A DNA stretch of 64,000 bases from Chitinophaga sp. LS1 (GTDB taxonomy: Bacteria; Bacteroidota; Bacteroidia; Chitinophagales; Chitinophagaceae), in NCBI RefSeq assembly GCF_034274695.1, contig NZ_CP128362.1:3722501-3786500 (forward strand). The letters run 5' to 3'. Below the pieces are notes generated by a model, which was not told the DNA's origin, ran no database searches, and worked only from the letters and a program-made list of their open reading frames with translations. Both the position numbers and the translations under genes were made by a program. Shown here piece by piece: positions 16,966-25,900 of this stretch (its first letter is position 1; every line of letters starts with the position of its first letter).

Positions 16966-18141
16966 ATGGCAGAACCGCTTAAATATTTTCCCGTCAACTG
17001 GGTTGATGGTATGAAGATAAAGAAGCAGCATTTCGTTGAAACAGAAAACGCAATGCTGGATCAGATAAGGGATGCTATTTCCAGCGGCTTGCATGCGCAG
17101 AACTACGGATTGCTGCCTGCAAAAGCAGAAAGTAAAGAATCATTACGTTGCTGGTTTGTAATCGATAACCAACAACAATGGAGAGTGAAACTCACCGAAT
17201 GTCGTGCCGTTACCCCAGGTGGCGCGAGAATTGAAATTCCTGAACACACTGTACACTCGCTGAAATACGCTACTACTTTTCCTGAAGCTACATTTAACTG
17301 GGATCCACAGCATACAGAAAATGCTTACTATATTCTCATTCAGGTAAACCCCTTCAATCGTCAGCCAAGCGGAGAGCCCTTGCTGCATGAAGACCCACCA
17401 CGGTTACCGTATGCCACACCAGAATATCATTTGTATGTAACACCTGCATCTCAGTTACCACAAGGACAGTTAGGCAGTTATCAGATGGTACTGGGTCGTA
17501 TCAACATCGTAGATGGACGGCCGCAGATAGATGATGATTATATACCACCATGTACTATGGTGTATGCGCATCCTGCACTGGCAGACCTGCACCAGGAGCT
17601 GGATCAGTTCCTCGGTCAGCTGGAACTATATGGTGTGCACATCGTACAGAAAGTATATGCACGTAATCAGAACAATGATCTGGCGCAGGTAGTATTGTAC
17701 ATCACAGAAAGATTAGTACAATACCTGGGCACACGTATCTCACAGTTCCGTTGGTTAGGTATTTATCAAACACCTGCAGCAATGCTGGAAGTGATAGCTG
17801 GACTGGCACGTACCATGAAGAATGCGATCGATCAGCGTGCAAGTGCAGGTAAAGAAGAATTGCTGAATTACTTTTCAGAATGGTGTGAACTGAAGCAGGG
17901 TGAGTTGGAAACGCTGATGGTAAATTGTGCAAACATTCGTTACAAACACATAGATGTAAGAGAATGTCTGCAACCTATGATCCCTTTTGTACGTGCGATC
18001 AATAAGTTGTTCGAGAGCCTGAGCAGACTGGATTACATCGGTCGTAAGATGGACAGTGGCATCTTCGTAAAAGAAGAGTCAGCAGAGGATGCAGAATATT
18101 TACGTAAGCATAAAACCAGGAAATGGTTTTTTACAGATTGA
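16966..18141 (+). CDS. tssK: T6SS baseplate protein TssK
   Basis: About 391 residues of the TssK/VasE family, from the start MAEPLKYFPVNWVDGMKIKK. That N-terminus matches the family's 'v.W.eGm.l.pqHF' opening (here 'VDGMKIKKQHFVETE'). TssK is a trimer that ties the baseplate to the membrane complex. The frame is open further upstream to 16888, but that would overlap tssN, so the internal ATG 25 bp after the tssN stop was preferred. The C-terminal domain (about 300-391) is expected to contact the membrane complex, here TssN. Confidence 0.88.
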   Translation: MAEPLKYFPVNWVDGMKIKKQHFVETENAMLDQIRDAISSGLHAQNYGLLPAKAESKESLRCWFVIDNQQQWRVKLTECRAVTPGGARIEIPEHTVHSLKYATTFPEATFNWDPQHTENAYYILIQVNPFNRQPSGEPLLHEDPPRLPYATPEYHLYVTPASQLPQGQLGSYQMVLGRINIVDGRPQIDDDYIPPCTMVYAHPALADLHQELDQFLGQLELYGVHIVQKVYARNQNNDLAQVVLYITERLVQYLGTRISQFRWLGIYQTPAAMLEVIAGLARTMKNAIDQRASAGKEELLNYFSEWCELKQGELETLMVNCANIRYKHIDVRECLQPMIPFVRAINKLFESLSRLDYIGRKMDSGIFVKEESAEDAEYLRKHKTRKWFFTD

Positions 18142-18170
18142 TCATAATTTTCAACTCAATTTAATATCAC

Positions 18171-18683
18171 ATGCGTGTACTGAACAAGCAGGAAAGATTA
18201 TCCGCTTTTTTATGGTTCCTGTTATTTTTTATCGTTACAGTAGGTCTGTTTGTCCTGGCCATATTTTTCAACTTCCAGGTGCCAAGCCGTGAGAATGCAG
18301 AGCTGCGCAAAGAGCTGGCTACATTCCGCCAGGAGCAGGCATTTCAGGGAGAATTTCTGGGTAAGCTCGAGAGAGTAAGGAACAATTTAGACTCCATCAA
18401 TCTGCCAAACCAGAATGCAAATTATATGGATCAGGTTATTGCACAGGATCTGGTAAGCATGCGTAACTATATACCTAAGGATGCGGTAACGCATTATGGC
18501 TTGTATGCAAACATCATACAGAACTGTCTTTTGTTGCAACAAAGTAAGCAGCAATTGCGTGGATTATCGAATGCACAACAGAGTATTGCGGAGCTGAAAG
18601 AGAAGATCAATGATCTGAACAAAGAGTTGGAAAATGCAAGGAGCGAGCTGGATTACAATAGGCAGTTAATGAGAAGCAGGTAA
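18171..18683 (+). CDS. tssO: Bacteroidota T6SS membrane protein TssO
   Basis: A protein of 170 residues with a short basic N-terminus, one membrane segment (FLWFLLFFIVTVGLFVLAIFF, about 13-33), and a long helical periplasmic part ending in a coiled coil ('SIAELKEKINDLNKELENA', about 138-156). This matches TssO, one of the Bacteroidota-specific membrane-complex subunits. It follows tssK by 29 bp and is probably the last gene of the tssG-N-K-O transcript; a 178-bp gap precedes hcp. Confidence 0.85.
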   Translation: MRVLNKQERLSAFLWFLLFFIVTVGLFVLAIFFNFQVPSRENAELRKELATFRQEQAFQGEFLGKLERVRNNLDSINLPNQNANYMDQVIAQDLVSMRNYIPKDAVTHYGLYANIIQNCLLLQQSKQQLRGLSNAQQSIAELKEKINDLNKELENARSELDYNRQLMRSR

Positions 18684-18861
18684 TGGTTTTATACATATCA
18701 TTACTGATAAATGATTAAAAATATAATTTGTTAAAGTGGTGTTTTAGGGACTGTTTGGCTTGGCTATACGGGGAATTATTTTTAATTTTAAGCATCATAA
18801 TTATATAAATAAATAGCCCTTAATTGTTAATTCTTTATTGTAAACCTTAAACATTTAACCC

Positions 18862-19251
18862 ATGTCATTCAAATCCGTGTTTGAAGTAGCAGGAAAACAG
18901 TTGGTTGTTAAACACTGTAGCTACGACCTCACCCAAGAAGTAGATGCAACTGGTCGCCCTTCAGCAATTACCCGTGGTGGCCGCATCCGTTTAATCGTTG
19001 AATCTAATGGCGACACTGATCTGTTCGAGTGGATGGTGAACAACTTCGAAAGGAAGGATGGTACTATCACTTTCTACAAGAGAGATTCAGATGCAAAGTT
19101 GAAATCGCTAAACTTCAAGGAAGGTTATCTGGTAAAGTTTGAAGAAACTTTTGATTCAGATAATCAAAACCCGATGACGGTTGCATTCACTATCTCAGCC
19201 CGTGAAATTGCCATGGGTAACGCATCCCATATTAATGAATGGGTAAAGTAG
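18862..19251 (+). CDS. tssD: Type VI secretion tube protein Hcp (TssD), second paralog
   Basis: A protein of 129 residues, homologous to the Hcp at 1989-2381 and to Bacteroidota TssD. Key shared segments are the MSFK start, 'ESNGDTDLFEWMVNNF' (about 49-64), 'TFYKRD' and 'TISAREIAMG'. It forms the inner tube inside the TssBC sheath. The 178-bp upstream gap, the strong terminator downstream and its place after tssO suggest a separately and highly expressed transcript, as is usual for the main tube protein; the first paralog may be a specialised one. This division of labour is inference. Confidence 0.92.
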   Translation: MSFKSVFEVAGKQLVVKHCSYDLTQEVDATGRPSAITRGGRIRLIVESNGDTDLFEWMVNNFERKDGTITFYKRDSDAKLKSLNFKEGYLVKFEETFDSDNQNPMTVAFTISAREIAMGNASHINEWVK

Positions 19252-19289
19252 TGGTATGATTTGCTAAATGAAAATTATGCCTTTTAAGG

Positions 19290-19324
19290 AGCCCCTCTGC
19301 TGGCGCAGGGGGGCTTTATATTTT
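19290..19324 (+). terminator. Terminator after the second hcp
   Basis: AGCCCCTCTGC (19290-19300) pairs with GCAGGGGGGCT (19305-19315) with one G-U pair, followed by TTATATTTTT. It ends the T6SS locus. Confidence 0.85.
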
Positions 19325-19420
19325 TATTGAAATTGCAGTTAGCTTAAACAATTTCCTCTTCAACAAAAAAGAACTTTCCATCAGTAAAAAATGCTATTTC
19401 CCTTGCTGCCGCAGTCCAAC

Positions 19421-20155
19421 CTACTCCCGCCGGCTTTCAACAGTATATACAAAACTATCCGGTCTATAATAACCTACATTATATTCAATCGGTAAATCAT
19501 CCTTATCATACACAAATCTCCTTCTAAACAAAACCGGACTTCCCGCATCAATCTCTAATTTCGCTGCCACAAATTTATCCGCTGCTCTTGCACTCACTTC
19601 CTCTTTTGACAATGTTGCCACTACGCCATAATCCTTATCCAGGATATCATACAACTGCCTCTTAAAATCCTCTTCTCCTGTCAACCCTATCCCTGGATGA
19701 AACCATGAAATAAAATAAACAAACGGCCCCTCCGGCGTTCCTCTCAATCGCTCTAATTTCAGGATCTTCTGATTAGCAGGAATACCAAAAAATGCCACCG
19801 CATCATTATCTGGCAACACCCACGTTACATGCAATTCAAAATTCCGCACCTTTAAGCCCCTTGCCTGCATCTCCTGCGTAAAGCTGATCCAGTTCTTCGC
19901 CTTAGAGCTGATCTTCTCCAAATCCGCCACTTTAGTACCTACACCTTTCTTTCTCACCAGCAATCCCTCGTACACCAGTTTATTTAACGCCTGCCGCAAC
20001 GTAGACCTCGATATCGCCAATTGCTTCGCCAACTCTACCTCATTCGGCAAAAACTGCCCGCCCGCATACTTCGGGTCCCTGATCATATTGCGCAATAACT
20101 GCTCCGCCTGTAAGTGTAAAGGAACTGGATTCTGATGATCAATACTTATTTCCAT
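19421..20155 (-). CDS. GntR-family regulator with UTRA domain (HutC type)
   Basis: A protein of 244 residues. The N-terminal winged helix-turn-helix (about 10-75) has the GntR pattern 'LPNEVELAKQLAISRSTLRQALNKL', and the C-terminal region (about 95-240) is a UTRA ligand-binding domain ('FFGIPANQKILKLERLRG', 'PVLFRRRFVYDKDDLPIEY'). Such regulators usually repress nearby genes until a sugar or sugar phosphate binds. It is divergent from a secreted glycosidase, with only 41 bp between their start codons, and the gap carries a perfect palindrome that is the likely operator. Its target is therefore probably the glycosidase and itself. Confidence 0.85.
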   Translation of the reverse strand: MEISIDHQNPVPLHLQAEQLLRNMIRDPKYAGGQFLPNEVELAKQLAISRSTLRQALNKLVYEGLLVRKKGVGTKVADLEKISSKAKNWISFTQEMQARGLKVRNFELHVTWVLPDNDAVAFFGIPANQKILKLERLRGTPEGPFVYFISWFHPGIGLTGEEDFKRQLYDILDKDYGVVATLSKEEVSARAADKFVAAKLEIDAGSPVLFRRRFVYDKDDLPIEYNVGYYRPDSFVYTVESRRE

Positions 20156-20172
20156 CTGCCAAAATTAATCAT

Positions 20173-20195
20173 TATGTTTGTATGTATATACATAC
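20173..20195 (+). promoter_or_regulatory. Glycosidase promoter with overlapping GntR operator
   Basis: A consensus Bacteroidota -7 box TATGTTTG (20173-20180) runs into a perfect 16-bp palindrome GTATGTATATACATAC (20180-20195). The transcript would start inside the palindrome, so a bound regulator should block initiation. The ATG at 20182 lies in the palindrome and upstream of the expected transcript start, so 20197 is the better start codon. Confidence 0.6.
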
Positions 20196-20196
20196 T

Positions 20197-21468
20197 ATGA
20201 GAAAAAAGGTCTTCTTCTTCGCTCTTATCATGCTTGCAGTGCTATCATCCGGCGCTCAAAACAAACAACTGGCCAATAAAATACTGGCAGATCACCGCCT
20301 CGATACTATTCAGGCACGGGCTTTACGACTACTCACAGGTTTCACCGCCGGCACCTCCTATGGCGAAGTCTGGATCAGGGATTTCAACACCTTTATCAAC
20401 GGCTCTCTCGCCGTTCATGACAAAGAAAAGGTGAAAGAAATGCTCCTCCTCTTCTTCAGCATGCAGGGCAAAGATGGCAATATCGTAGACGGCATGATCT
20501 CCAAACAAAAAGCACAGGCAGGCTATGATTATATCTATTCTGACCTCGCCCCGGAATGGGCCGCCCACAAAAATACAGTGGAAACAGATCAGGAATCCTC
20601 TTTGGTACAGGCAGTATACAAATACATCAAACATACCAATGATACAAGCATCCTCCACATCGTCATCGATCACCAAACCGTGCTACAGCGCCTGGATGCG
20701 GCATTGCAATATGTACACAAAGCCCGCTGGTCAGCTAAATATAACCTTGTCACCGGTGCTACTACTATTGACTGGGGAGATGTACAACCTGAAAAAGGAT
20801 GGGGTGTGGTGATCAATGACCATACAAAGTGGTCTATTGATATCTATGACAATGCGATGTACGCTATTGCACTCAAAGAATACGCGGAGTTATCAAAAAA
20901 CAGATCCTACCTCACCCAATACAACCAACTCAAAACCAACGTTCGCAAATACCTCTGGCAATCTGGTGCTGGTAAGTATCTGCCACATCTCTACCTCAAT
21001 GGTAGCCCTTTCTCTCCTGATTTCAAAGAAGATGAAATCATCTATACGGGTGGTTCTGCCTGCGCAATCCTCGCTGGTTTCCACTCTCCGAAAGAGATCG
21101 CCGGCATTAATGAGCAAATGCTCATGGCTGCTACTAAAGAGAAATATGCCACCATTGGCATCACCGTCTACCCGCCTTATCCTGAAAAGGAGTTTCCAAA
21201 TATGAAACCTTATGTGTATCAGAATGCTGGCGACTGGACCTGGTTTGGTGGTAGAATGGTACAAGCCCTCATTGAGCATGGTTTTGCCAAGGAAGCTTAC
21301 GATGAACTCAGCCCGATGCTGGACCGTGCCCTTAGCCACCATGGCTTCTATGAATGGTATGATGTACAGACTGGCGAGCCAAAAGGTTCGGGGGATTTCA
21401 GGGGAGAGGCAGGGGTATTATATGATGCAATTACTATCCTTAAGAATTGGGCAAAGCAGCAAAAGTAA
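20197..21468 (+). CDS. Secreted six-hairpin (alpha/alpha)6 glycosidase
   Basis: About 423 residues from ATG 20197, with a signal peptide (MRKKVFFFALIMLAVLSSGAQ). Repeated Trp/Asp-rich helical segments ('EVWIRDFNTFINGSL', 'WGDVQPEKGW', 'WSIDIYDNAMYAIALKEYAEL', 'NAGDWTWFGGRMVQALIEHG') and a late 'FRGEAGVLYDAI' fit an (alpha/alpha)6 barrel of the GH15/GH37/GH63 type. Acidic residues in the early 'WIRDF' and the late 'WTWFGG..' and 'FRGEAG' segments are candidates for catalysis. The exact family was not determined. The divergent GntR/UTRA regulator suggests sugar-induced expression. Confidence 0.7.
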   Translation: MRKKVFFFALIMLAVLSSGAQNKQLANKILADHRLDTIQARALRLLTGFTAGTSYGEVWIRDFNTFINGSLAVHDKEKVKEMLLLFFSMQGKDGNIVDGMISKQKAQAGYDYIYSDLAPEWAAHKNTVETDQESSLVQAVYKYIKHTNDTSILHIVIDHQTVLQRLDAALQYVHKARWSAKYNLVTGATTIDWGDVQPEKGWGVVINDHTKWSIDIYDNAMYAIALKEYAELSKNRSYLTQYNQLKTNVRKYLWQSGAGKYLPHLYLNGSPFSPDFKEDEIIYTGGSACAILAGFHSPKEIAGINEQMLMAATKEKYATIGITVYPPYPEKEFPNMKPYVYQNAGDWTWFGGRMVQALIEHGFAKEAYDELSPMLDRALSHHGFYEWYDVQTGEPKGSGDFRGEAGVLYDAITILKNWAKQQK

Positions 21469-21634
21469 TCTGGTGGCTACGCTGCTAAAGACCAGCCCAA
21501 CCATCAAAAATAATTTGCTTTCTTGTTTATATGTCTATATGTTTATACATATCGGATTTTTCCTCCTCGCTGCTGGCTTGTAGCAATCTACCTGCTCAGA
21601 AAAAAGAATTCACCTCGATATACTAATTCAATCA

Positions 21635-21676
21635 AAAAAGAGATACCACCCTTATACGGCCGGTATCTCTTTTTTC
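21635..21676. terminator. Bidirectional terminator between glycosidase and YceI
   Basis: AAAAAAGAGATACC (21635-21648) pairs with GGTATCTCTTTTTT (21663-21676) across a 14-base loop. The A and T tracts make it usable from both convergent genes. Confidence 0.8.
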
Positions 21677-21733
21677 GAACTACCATTACCAACTGGAGAA
21701 ATCACTAAAGCCCCCCAGCTGTTTTGAAAAAAA

Positions 21734-22264
21734 TTAATTCACCGGAACATTCACCTCCATCTTAATAATGTCATCCACCTTACCACCCGGTGTACCCACT
21801 CCAAAATCACTCCTGTTCACATCAAACTTCCCTGCGAAAGTTCCACCACTACCCGCTTTCACAAAAGTAAATGGAATAGAAAACGGCTTCTTTACACCAT
21901 GCATGGTCAACTCACCTTTCGCTACATACCCACTACCTGATTTCGTAATCTCTGTAGAAGTGAATGTAATGGTCGGATATTTTTTCGCATCCAACCACTT
22001 ATCACCCTTCGCATGTGTATTCTTCAAACCATTACCGGTATTGATACTAGACACATCAATAGTCACATCAAATTTAGAAGTATTCAGATGTTGCTCGTCA
22101 AATACAACCTTTCCTTTCAAATCTTTAAAAATACCATTGGCGCCAGCAGCAGAAAACTTTACAGCATAACCAGCAGCGATCTTATAATCTGGTCCGGAGA
22201 GAACCGTAAACGCTGATGCTACCAAAATAATCAGGGCAGTAACAGGAAGGAGGATTTTTTTCAT
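21734..22264 (-). CDS. YceI-family periplasmic protein
   Basis: A protein of 176 residues with a signal peptide (MKKILLPVTALIILVASAFT). The body has YceI lipocalin-like marks: 'AVKFSAAGANGIFKDLKGKVVFD', 'IDVSSINTGNGLKNTHAKGDKWLDAKKYPTI' and 'NRSDFGVGTPGGKVDD' near the C-terminus. YceI proteins bind a polyprenoid or other long hydrophobic ligand in a beta barrel in the periplasm. The gene appears to stand alone; the coaA terminator lies just upstream of its start. Confidence 0.9.
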   Translation of the reverse strand: MKKILLPVTALIILVASAFTVLSGPDYKIAAGYAVKFSAAGANGIFKDLKGKVVFDEQHLNTSKFDVTIDVSSINTGNGLKNTHAKGDKWLDAKKYPTITFTSTEITKSGSGYVAKGELTMHGVKKPFSIPFTFVKAGSGGTFAGKFDVNRSDFGVGTPGGKVDDIIKMEVNVPVN

Positions 22265-22308
22265 TGTGCTTGAATATTTACCCTAAAAGTATGCAAAAAA
22301 GGCTCCAA

Positions 22309-22337
22309 CAAAAATGGCTTTGCCATCAGGCAAAGCC
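22309..22337 (-). terminator. Terminator after coaA
   Basis: GGCTTTGCC (22316-22324) pairs with GGCAAAGCC (22329-22337). On the minus strand it is followed by ATTTTTGTT, a U-rich tail, 80 bp after the coaA stop. Confidence 0.7.
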
Positions 22338-22416
22338 GTTCAAAATATTCTTTTAAGACAATTTTCAATACTGCTGCGAAAAGCATCCCCAACAATTAAA
22401 AAACAGCCTGCAAATT

Positions 22417-23361
22417 TTAAGTCTTTCTTAACTTCAACGACTGTACAAAATGATGATTTCCCTTCTCCAATATCAAACTCGCCCTAAACCTTGTCGGTAA
22501 TATATTCTGCACCAGATTCGGCTTATTGATCTCATTCCATATCTTCCTCGCTATCTCCTCTGACTCCGCATCTGTCAAATGTGCATATCTGTGAAAATAA
22601 GACTCAGGATTCGCAAACGCCGTCGTCCTCAATGACTTAAACCGCTCTATATACCACTGCTCCAAATCCTTATCCTCCGCATCTACAAAAATAGAAAAGT
22701 CAAAAAAGTCCGATACGAATATACTCGGCTCCGGTGACCCCAATGGCCTCGGCCTCACCTGCAACACATTCACTCCCTCTACAATCACAATATCCGGCGA
22801 TTCTACCCACTGCATTTCATTCGCCAGCACATCATACTCCAAATGACTATACAGCGGCGCAGCCACCTTCTCTTTCCCCGATTTTAGATTCGCCAGAAAC
22901 TGTACAAGCCTCCTTATATCATAACTCTCCGGAAACCCCTTTCTATTCATAATTCCTCTCTGTTCCAATACCCTGTTCGGATATAGAAACCCATCTGTCG
23001 TTACCAACGCTACTCTCGGATGATTGGGAAACGCAGCCAACAACCATTGCAATACACGCGCTGTCGTACTCTTTCCAACCGCCACACTTCCTGCAATCCC
23101 AATAATATAAGGCACTTTAGTCACCTTCCTTCCCAAAAAGGTATTCGTTGTTGCATGCAGTTCCTGCGCAGCTGTTACGAACAGATTTAACAATCGTGAC
23201 AGCGGCACGTAGATTTGTGTAACCTCTTCCTTTGTTAGCGGCTCATTTAACCCATGTAGCTTATCCAGATCTTTGATCAGGTGTTCCATGAGTTCATCAC
23301 TTTTATTTGCCCATTCTTCACGGGCAATCGTGATATAGGGAGCGTAGTTATTCCGTGTCAT
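22417..23361 (-). CDS. coaA: Pantothenate kinase, type I
   Basis: A protein of 314 residues, the usual length for CoaA. It phosphorylates pantothenate in the first step of coenzyme A synthesis. The P-loop GSVAVGKST is at about 91-99, followed by '[13 protein letters not shown]' and '[14 protein letters not shown]', all diagnostic of the bacterial type I enzyme. It is 47 bp downstream of the aldehyde dehydrogenase on the same strand and may be co-transcribed with it. Confidence 0.95.
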   Translation of the reverse strand: MTRNNYAPYITIAREEWANKSDELMEHLIKDLDKLHGLNEPLTKEEVTQIYVPLSRLLNLFVTAAQELHATTNTFLGRKVTKVPYIIGIAGSVAVGKSTTARVLQWLLAAFPNHPRVALVTTDGFLYPNRVLEQRGIMNRKGFPESYDIRRLVQFLANLKSGKEKVAAPLYSHLEYDVLANEMQWVESPDIVIVEGVNVLQVRPRPLGSPEPSIFVSDFFDFSIFVDAEDKDLEQWYIERFKSLRTTAFANPESYFHRYAHLTDAESEEIARKIWNEINKPNLVQNILPTRFRASLILEKGNHHFVQSLKLRKT

Positions 23362-23408
23362 TTAGTTTAGATCTGTTGCCTGTTTATCGATTCCGTTGTT
23401 TCAGGGTG

Positions 23409-24767
23409 CTAAGCTATGTAAACCGTTTTAACATTCAAAAATTCATGTGTGCCTTCCAGGGAAAGTTCCCTGCCATATCCCGACTGTTTTACGCCCCCAA
23501 AGGGCAGACGGGCATCTGAACGCACCATAGCATTAATAAATACATTGCCGCTATCGATCTGTACAGCCAGTTTTCTCGCTTTATCAAGATCGCTGGTCCA
23601 GAGAGAAGACCCCAGCCCATAGGGCGTCTGGTTCGCCAGCGCAACAGCATGTTGCTCATTATCAGCCTGAATAATAACAGCCAGTGGGCCGAATGTTTCT
23701 TCGTCAAAAGCTGTCATGCCTGGTTTTACACCGCTGAGCAGGGTAGGAGCGAAGTTCGCACCCGAACGCTGCCCACCTGTAATCAGTTTCGCACCCTGTT
23801 CTATGCTCTGATGTAACTGATGTCCTAACTCCGTTGCCAGATCCGGACGGGCCATTGGCCCCATGTCAATTTTCTGCAAGGTAGGATCTCCCTGGCTCAT
23901 TTGCTGTATGAGTGTGGTCACCTGTTCTGTAAATGCCTCAACTATTGCCTGGTCTACAATCCAGCGCTTTGCCGCGATGCAGGACTGACCAGCGTTCTGA
24001 AAACGGGCTTTTACAGCTGTACGTGCTGCCTCTTCCAGATTCGCATCTTTCAACACGATGAAGGGATCGCTGCCCCCCAGTTCCAACACCGTCTTTTTAA
24101 TATATTTTCCTGCCAGCCCTGCTACGCTCTGACCAGCAGCAGTACTACCGGTGAGGGTCACACCCTGTACACGATCATCGGCAATCAGCGGTTCTATATG
24201 TTTAGAATTCACCAGCACGGTTTGAAATACGCCTTCCCGGAAGCCAGCTTCTAAAAATACCTGCTCCATGGCCAGTGCACAGCCGCTTACATTGCTGGCA
24301 TGCTTGAGTATACCTGCATTGCCGGCAAGAATATTAGGAATGGCAAAGCGGAACACCTGCCAGTAAGGGAAATTCCACGGCATAATAGCGAGAATTATTC
24401 CTTTCGGCTCATATGCCACATAGCTCTGCTGCCCATCAGATTTGATGATTTTTGAGGCCAGCATGCTACCAATATTTTGCACATAATATTCAGCAGATGT
24501 AGCGCATTTTAATACTTCAGCTTTTGCTTCTTTTAGTGTTTTCCCCATTTCCCGGGTGATGATCGCAGCGTGTTCATCGGCTTTCTCTTTCAACAGATCC
24601 GCGAGCTTTTGCATCCATGCACAACGCTGCTCCAGCGAAGTCTGCTTCATAGCCTGGTATGCCTGATGACCTTTAACAAGTTTTTCTTCCAGTTCTGATG
24701 GTGTGTGCGCTGCATATTCAGCAATGGTTTCCTGTGTATATGGGTTAATACTCTTAAAGGTACTCAT
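23409..24767 (-). CDS. NAD(P)-dependent aldehyde (succinate-semialdehyde type) dehydrogenase
   Basis: A protein of 452 residues of the aldehyde dehydrogenase superfamily. 'MPWNFPYWQ' (about 129-137), 'LTGSTAAGQSVA' (cofactor loop), 'LELGGSDPFIV' (catalytic Glu) and 'NAGQSCIAAKR' (catalytic Cys) are in order. Length and the short N-terminus match the GabD/Sad-like group that oxidises succinate semialdehyde, but substrate cannot be read from sequence. It lies 28 bp after an AraC regulator on the same strand, so the two are probably one operon. Confidence 0.88.
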   Translation of the reverse strand: MSTFKSINPYTQETIAEYAAHTPSELEEKLVKGHQAYQAMKQTSLEQRCAWMQKLADLLKEKADEHAAIITREMGKTLKEAKAEVLKCATSAEYYVQNIGSMLASKIIKSDGQQSYVAYEPKGIILAIMPWNFPYWQVFRFAIPNILAGNAGILKHASNVSGCALAMEQVFLEAGFREGVFQTVLVNSKHIEPLIADDRVQGVTLTGSTAAGQSVAGLAGKYIKKTVLELGGSDPFIVLKDANLEEAARTAVKARFQNAGQSCIAAKRWIVDQAIVEAFTEQVTTLIQQMSQGDPTLQKIDMGPMARPDLATELGHQLHQSIEQGAKLITGGQRSGANFAPTLLSGVKPGMTAFDEETFGPLAVIIQADNEQHAVALANQTPYGLGSSLWTSDLDKARKLAVQIDSGNVFINAMVRSDARLPFGGVKQSGYGRELSLEGTHEFLNVKTVYIA

Positions 24768-24795
24768 GTGAATGAAGTTTTGATAAAAGTAAGGA

Positions 24796-25782
24796 TTATA
24801 ATTGCTTGAACTGATCAGGAGCGCAATTATAATACCGTGTAAAACTATTCACAAATGCAGCTACATGACTATACCCTGTTTCATCTGCTACCAGCTGCAA
24901 ATCGATCTCCGGCAATGTTAATAATACCGCTGCTTTTTCCAGTCGCCATAAGATGACGAATGCATCTACACTGGTGCCATATAAATGTTTGAATCCATAT
25001 TGTAGTTTCTCCGCAGAGATATCAAACAACTCACACAATTCTGAAATTTGCACACCAATTGTATTCGCTTTGATATATGCTTTCGCACTATCAATACTAT
25101 TGATATCTTCATTCGTCAATGGCTGATATTCCAATGGAGGATATTGTAACTGTGCAAAGAAATGCACTAACAATAATTCACATTGTTTGCTGATATACCT
25201 GCTACGTGCATATTCATTACACCCCAGTGGATTGCGTATCTGTTCAAGGAGCATCGAAGCATATGCATCCAGCGCTACAGGTGCTGCATTAATTACACCA
25301 CCAAGTGGATTCGCAGCTTTAGCAGGTAGGATGGCTTGTTCAATAAATGCACGCTCCGCAAATAATGGTAGTTGTGCTTCACCGAATTCAATGTTTAAAA
25401 AACAATGCGTACCCGGATGTATAGACACTGCTTTTTCTTCATGCGTTACATAAAATAAATTCAGATCTCCCTGTCGTACATGCTCTGGTATTCCGCCACG
25501 CATGCCAGAATGCACATTGAGCGAAGAAAGCGTAACAGCCAGATGCAAACCCGGATGATCTACATGAGGATGAATATCTATAACCTGGGAAGTGATCACG
25601 TGGTGTTGCCAGACCCGAAAAGGTGTTGCTTCCAGCAATTGCTTAAATACAAATACGCGGGCATTGCCGTATACCGTTCTTCTTGCATGGGGAACGATAT
25701 AGGAATGCATAATTTCGGGGACATTCTCTACCTGGACGAAGTCGGCGAAAATTTGTTGTTCTGCCTGTCTGATTAAATTCAT
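24796..25782 (-). CDS. AraC-family transcriptional regulator
   Basis: A protein of 328 residues. The C-terminal helix-turn-helix region (about 230-328) has 'IGVQISELCELFDISAEKLQYGFKHLYGTSV' and 'LVADETGYSHVAAFVNSFTRYYNCAPDQF', the two-helix-turn-helix AraC pattern. The N-terminal 200 residues are probably a ligand-sensing part. It precedes the aldehyde dehydrogenase on the same strand and is divergent from a TonB receptor, so it may control either or both. Confidence 0.88.
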   Translation of the reverse strand: MNLIRQAEQQIFADFVQVENVPEIMHSYIVPHARRTVYGNARVFVFKQLLEATPFRVWQHHVITSQVIDIHPHVDHPGLHLAVTLSSLNVHSGMRGGIPEHVRQGDLNLFYVTHEEKAVSIHPGTHCFLNIEFGEAQLPLFAERAFIEQAILPAKAANPLGGVINAAPVALDAYASMLLEQIRNPLGCNEYARSRYISKQCELLLVHFFAQLQYPPLEYQPLTNEDINSIDSAKAYIKANTIGVQISELCELFDISAEKLQYGFKHLYGTSVDAFVILWRLEKAAVLLTLPEIDLQLVADETGYSHVAAFVNSFTRYYNCAPDQFKQL

Positions 25783-25814
25783 ATCAGATATAAGTCGATT
25801 GACTAAAGCGATTG

Positions 25815-25846
25815 GTACTCAAAAGTACTCATAATTATGTGAGTAG
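25815..25846. promoter_or_regulatory. Repeated GTACTCA half-sites between AraC gene and TonB receptor
   Basis: GTACTCA occurs at 25815-25821 and 25825-25831, 10 bp apart, and an inverted near-match TGAGTAG lies at 25840-25846. On the minus strand TACTTTTG (25827-25820) also matches the Bacteroidota -7 box for the AraC gene, so the sites overlap its promoter. Autoregulation is inference. Confidence 0.35.
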
Positions 25847-25900
25847 TAATAGTATGCAACAAATTGGGTATATTTAGTTTAATCACCCAAACCTGTAAAT

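Noticed and set aside
20182..20196. Earlier ATG for the glycosidase
   Set aside because: It is inside the palindrome and upstream of the expected transcript start.
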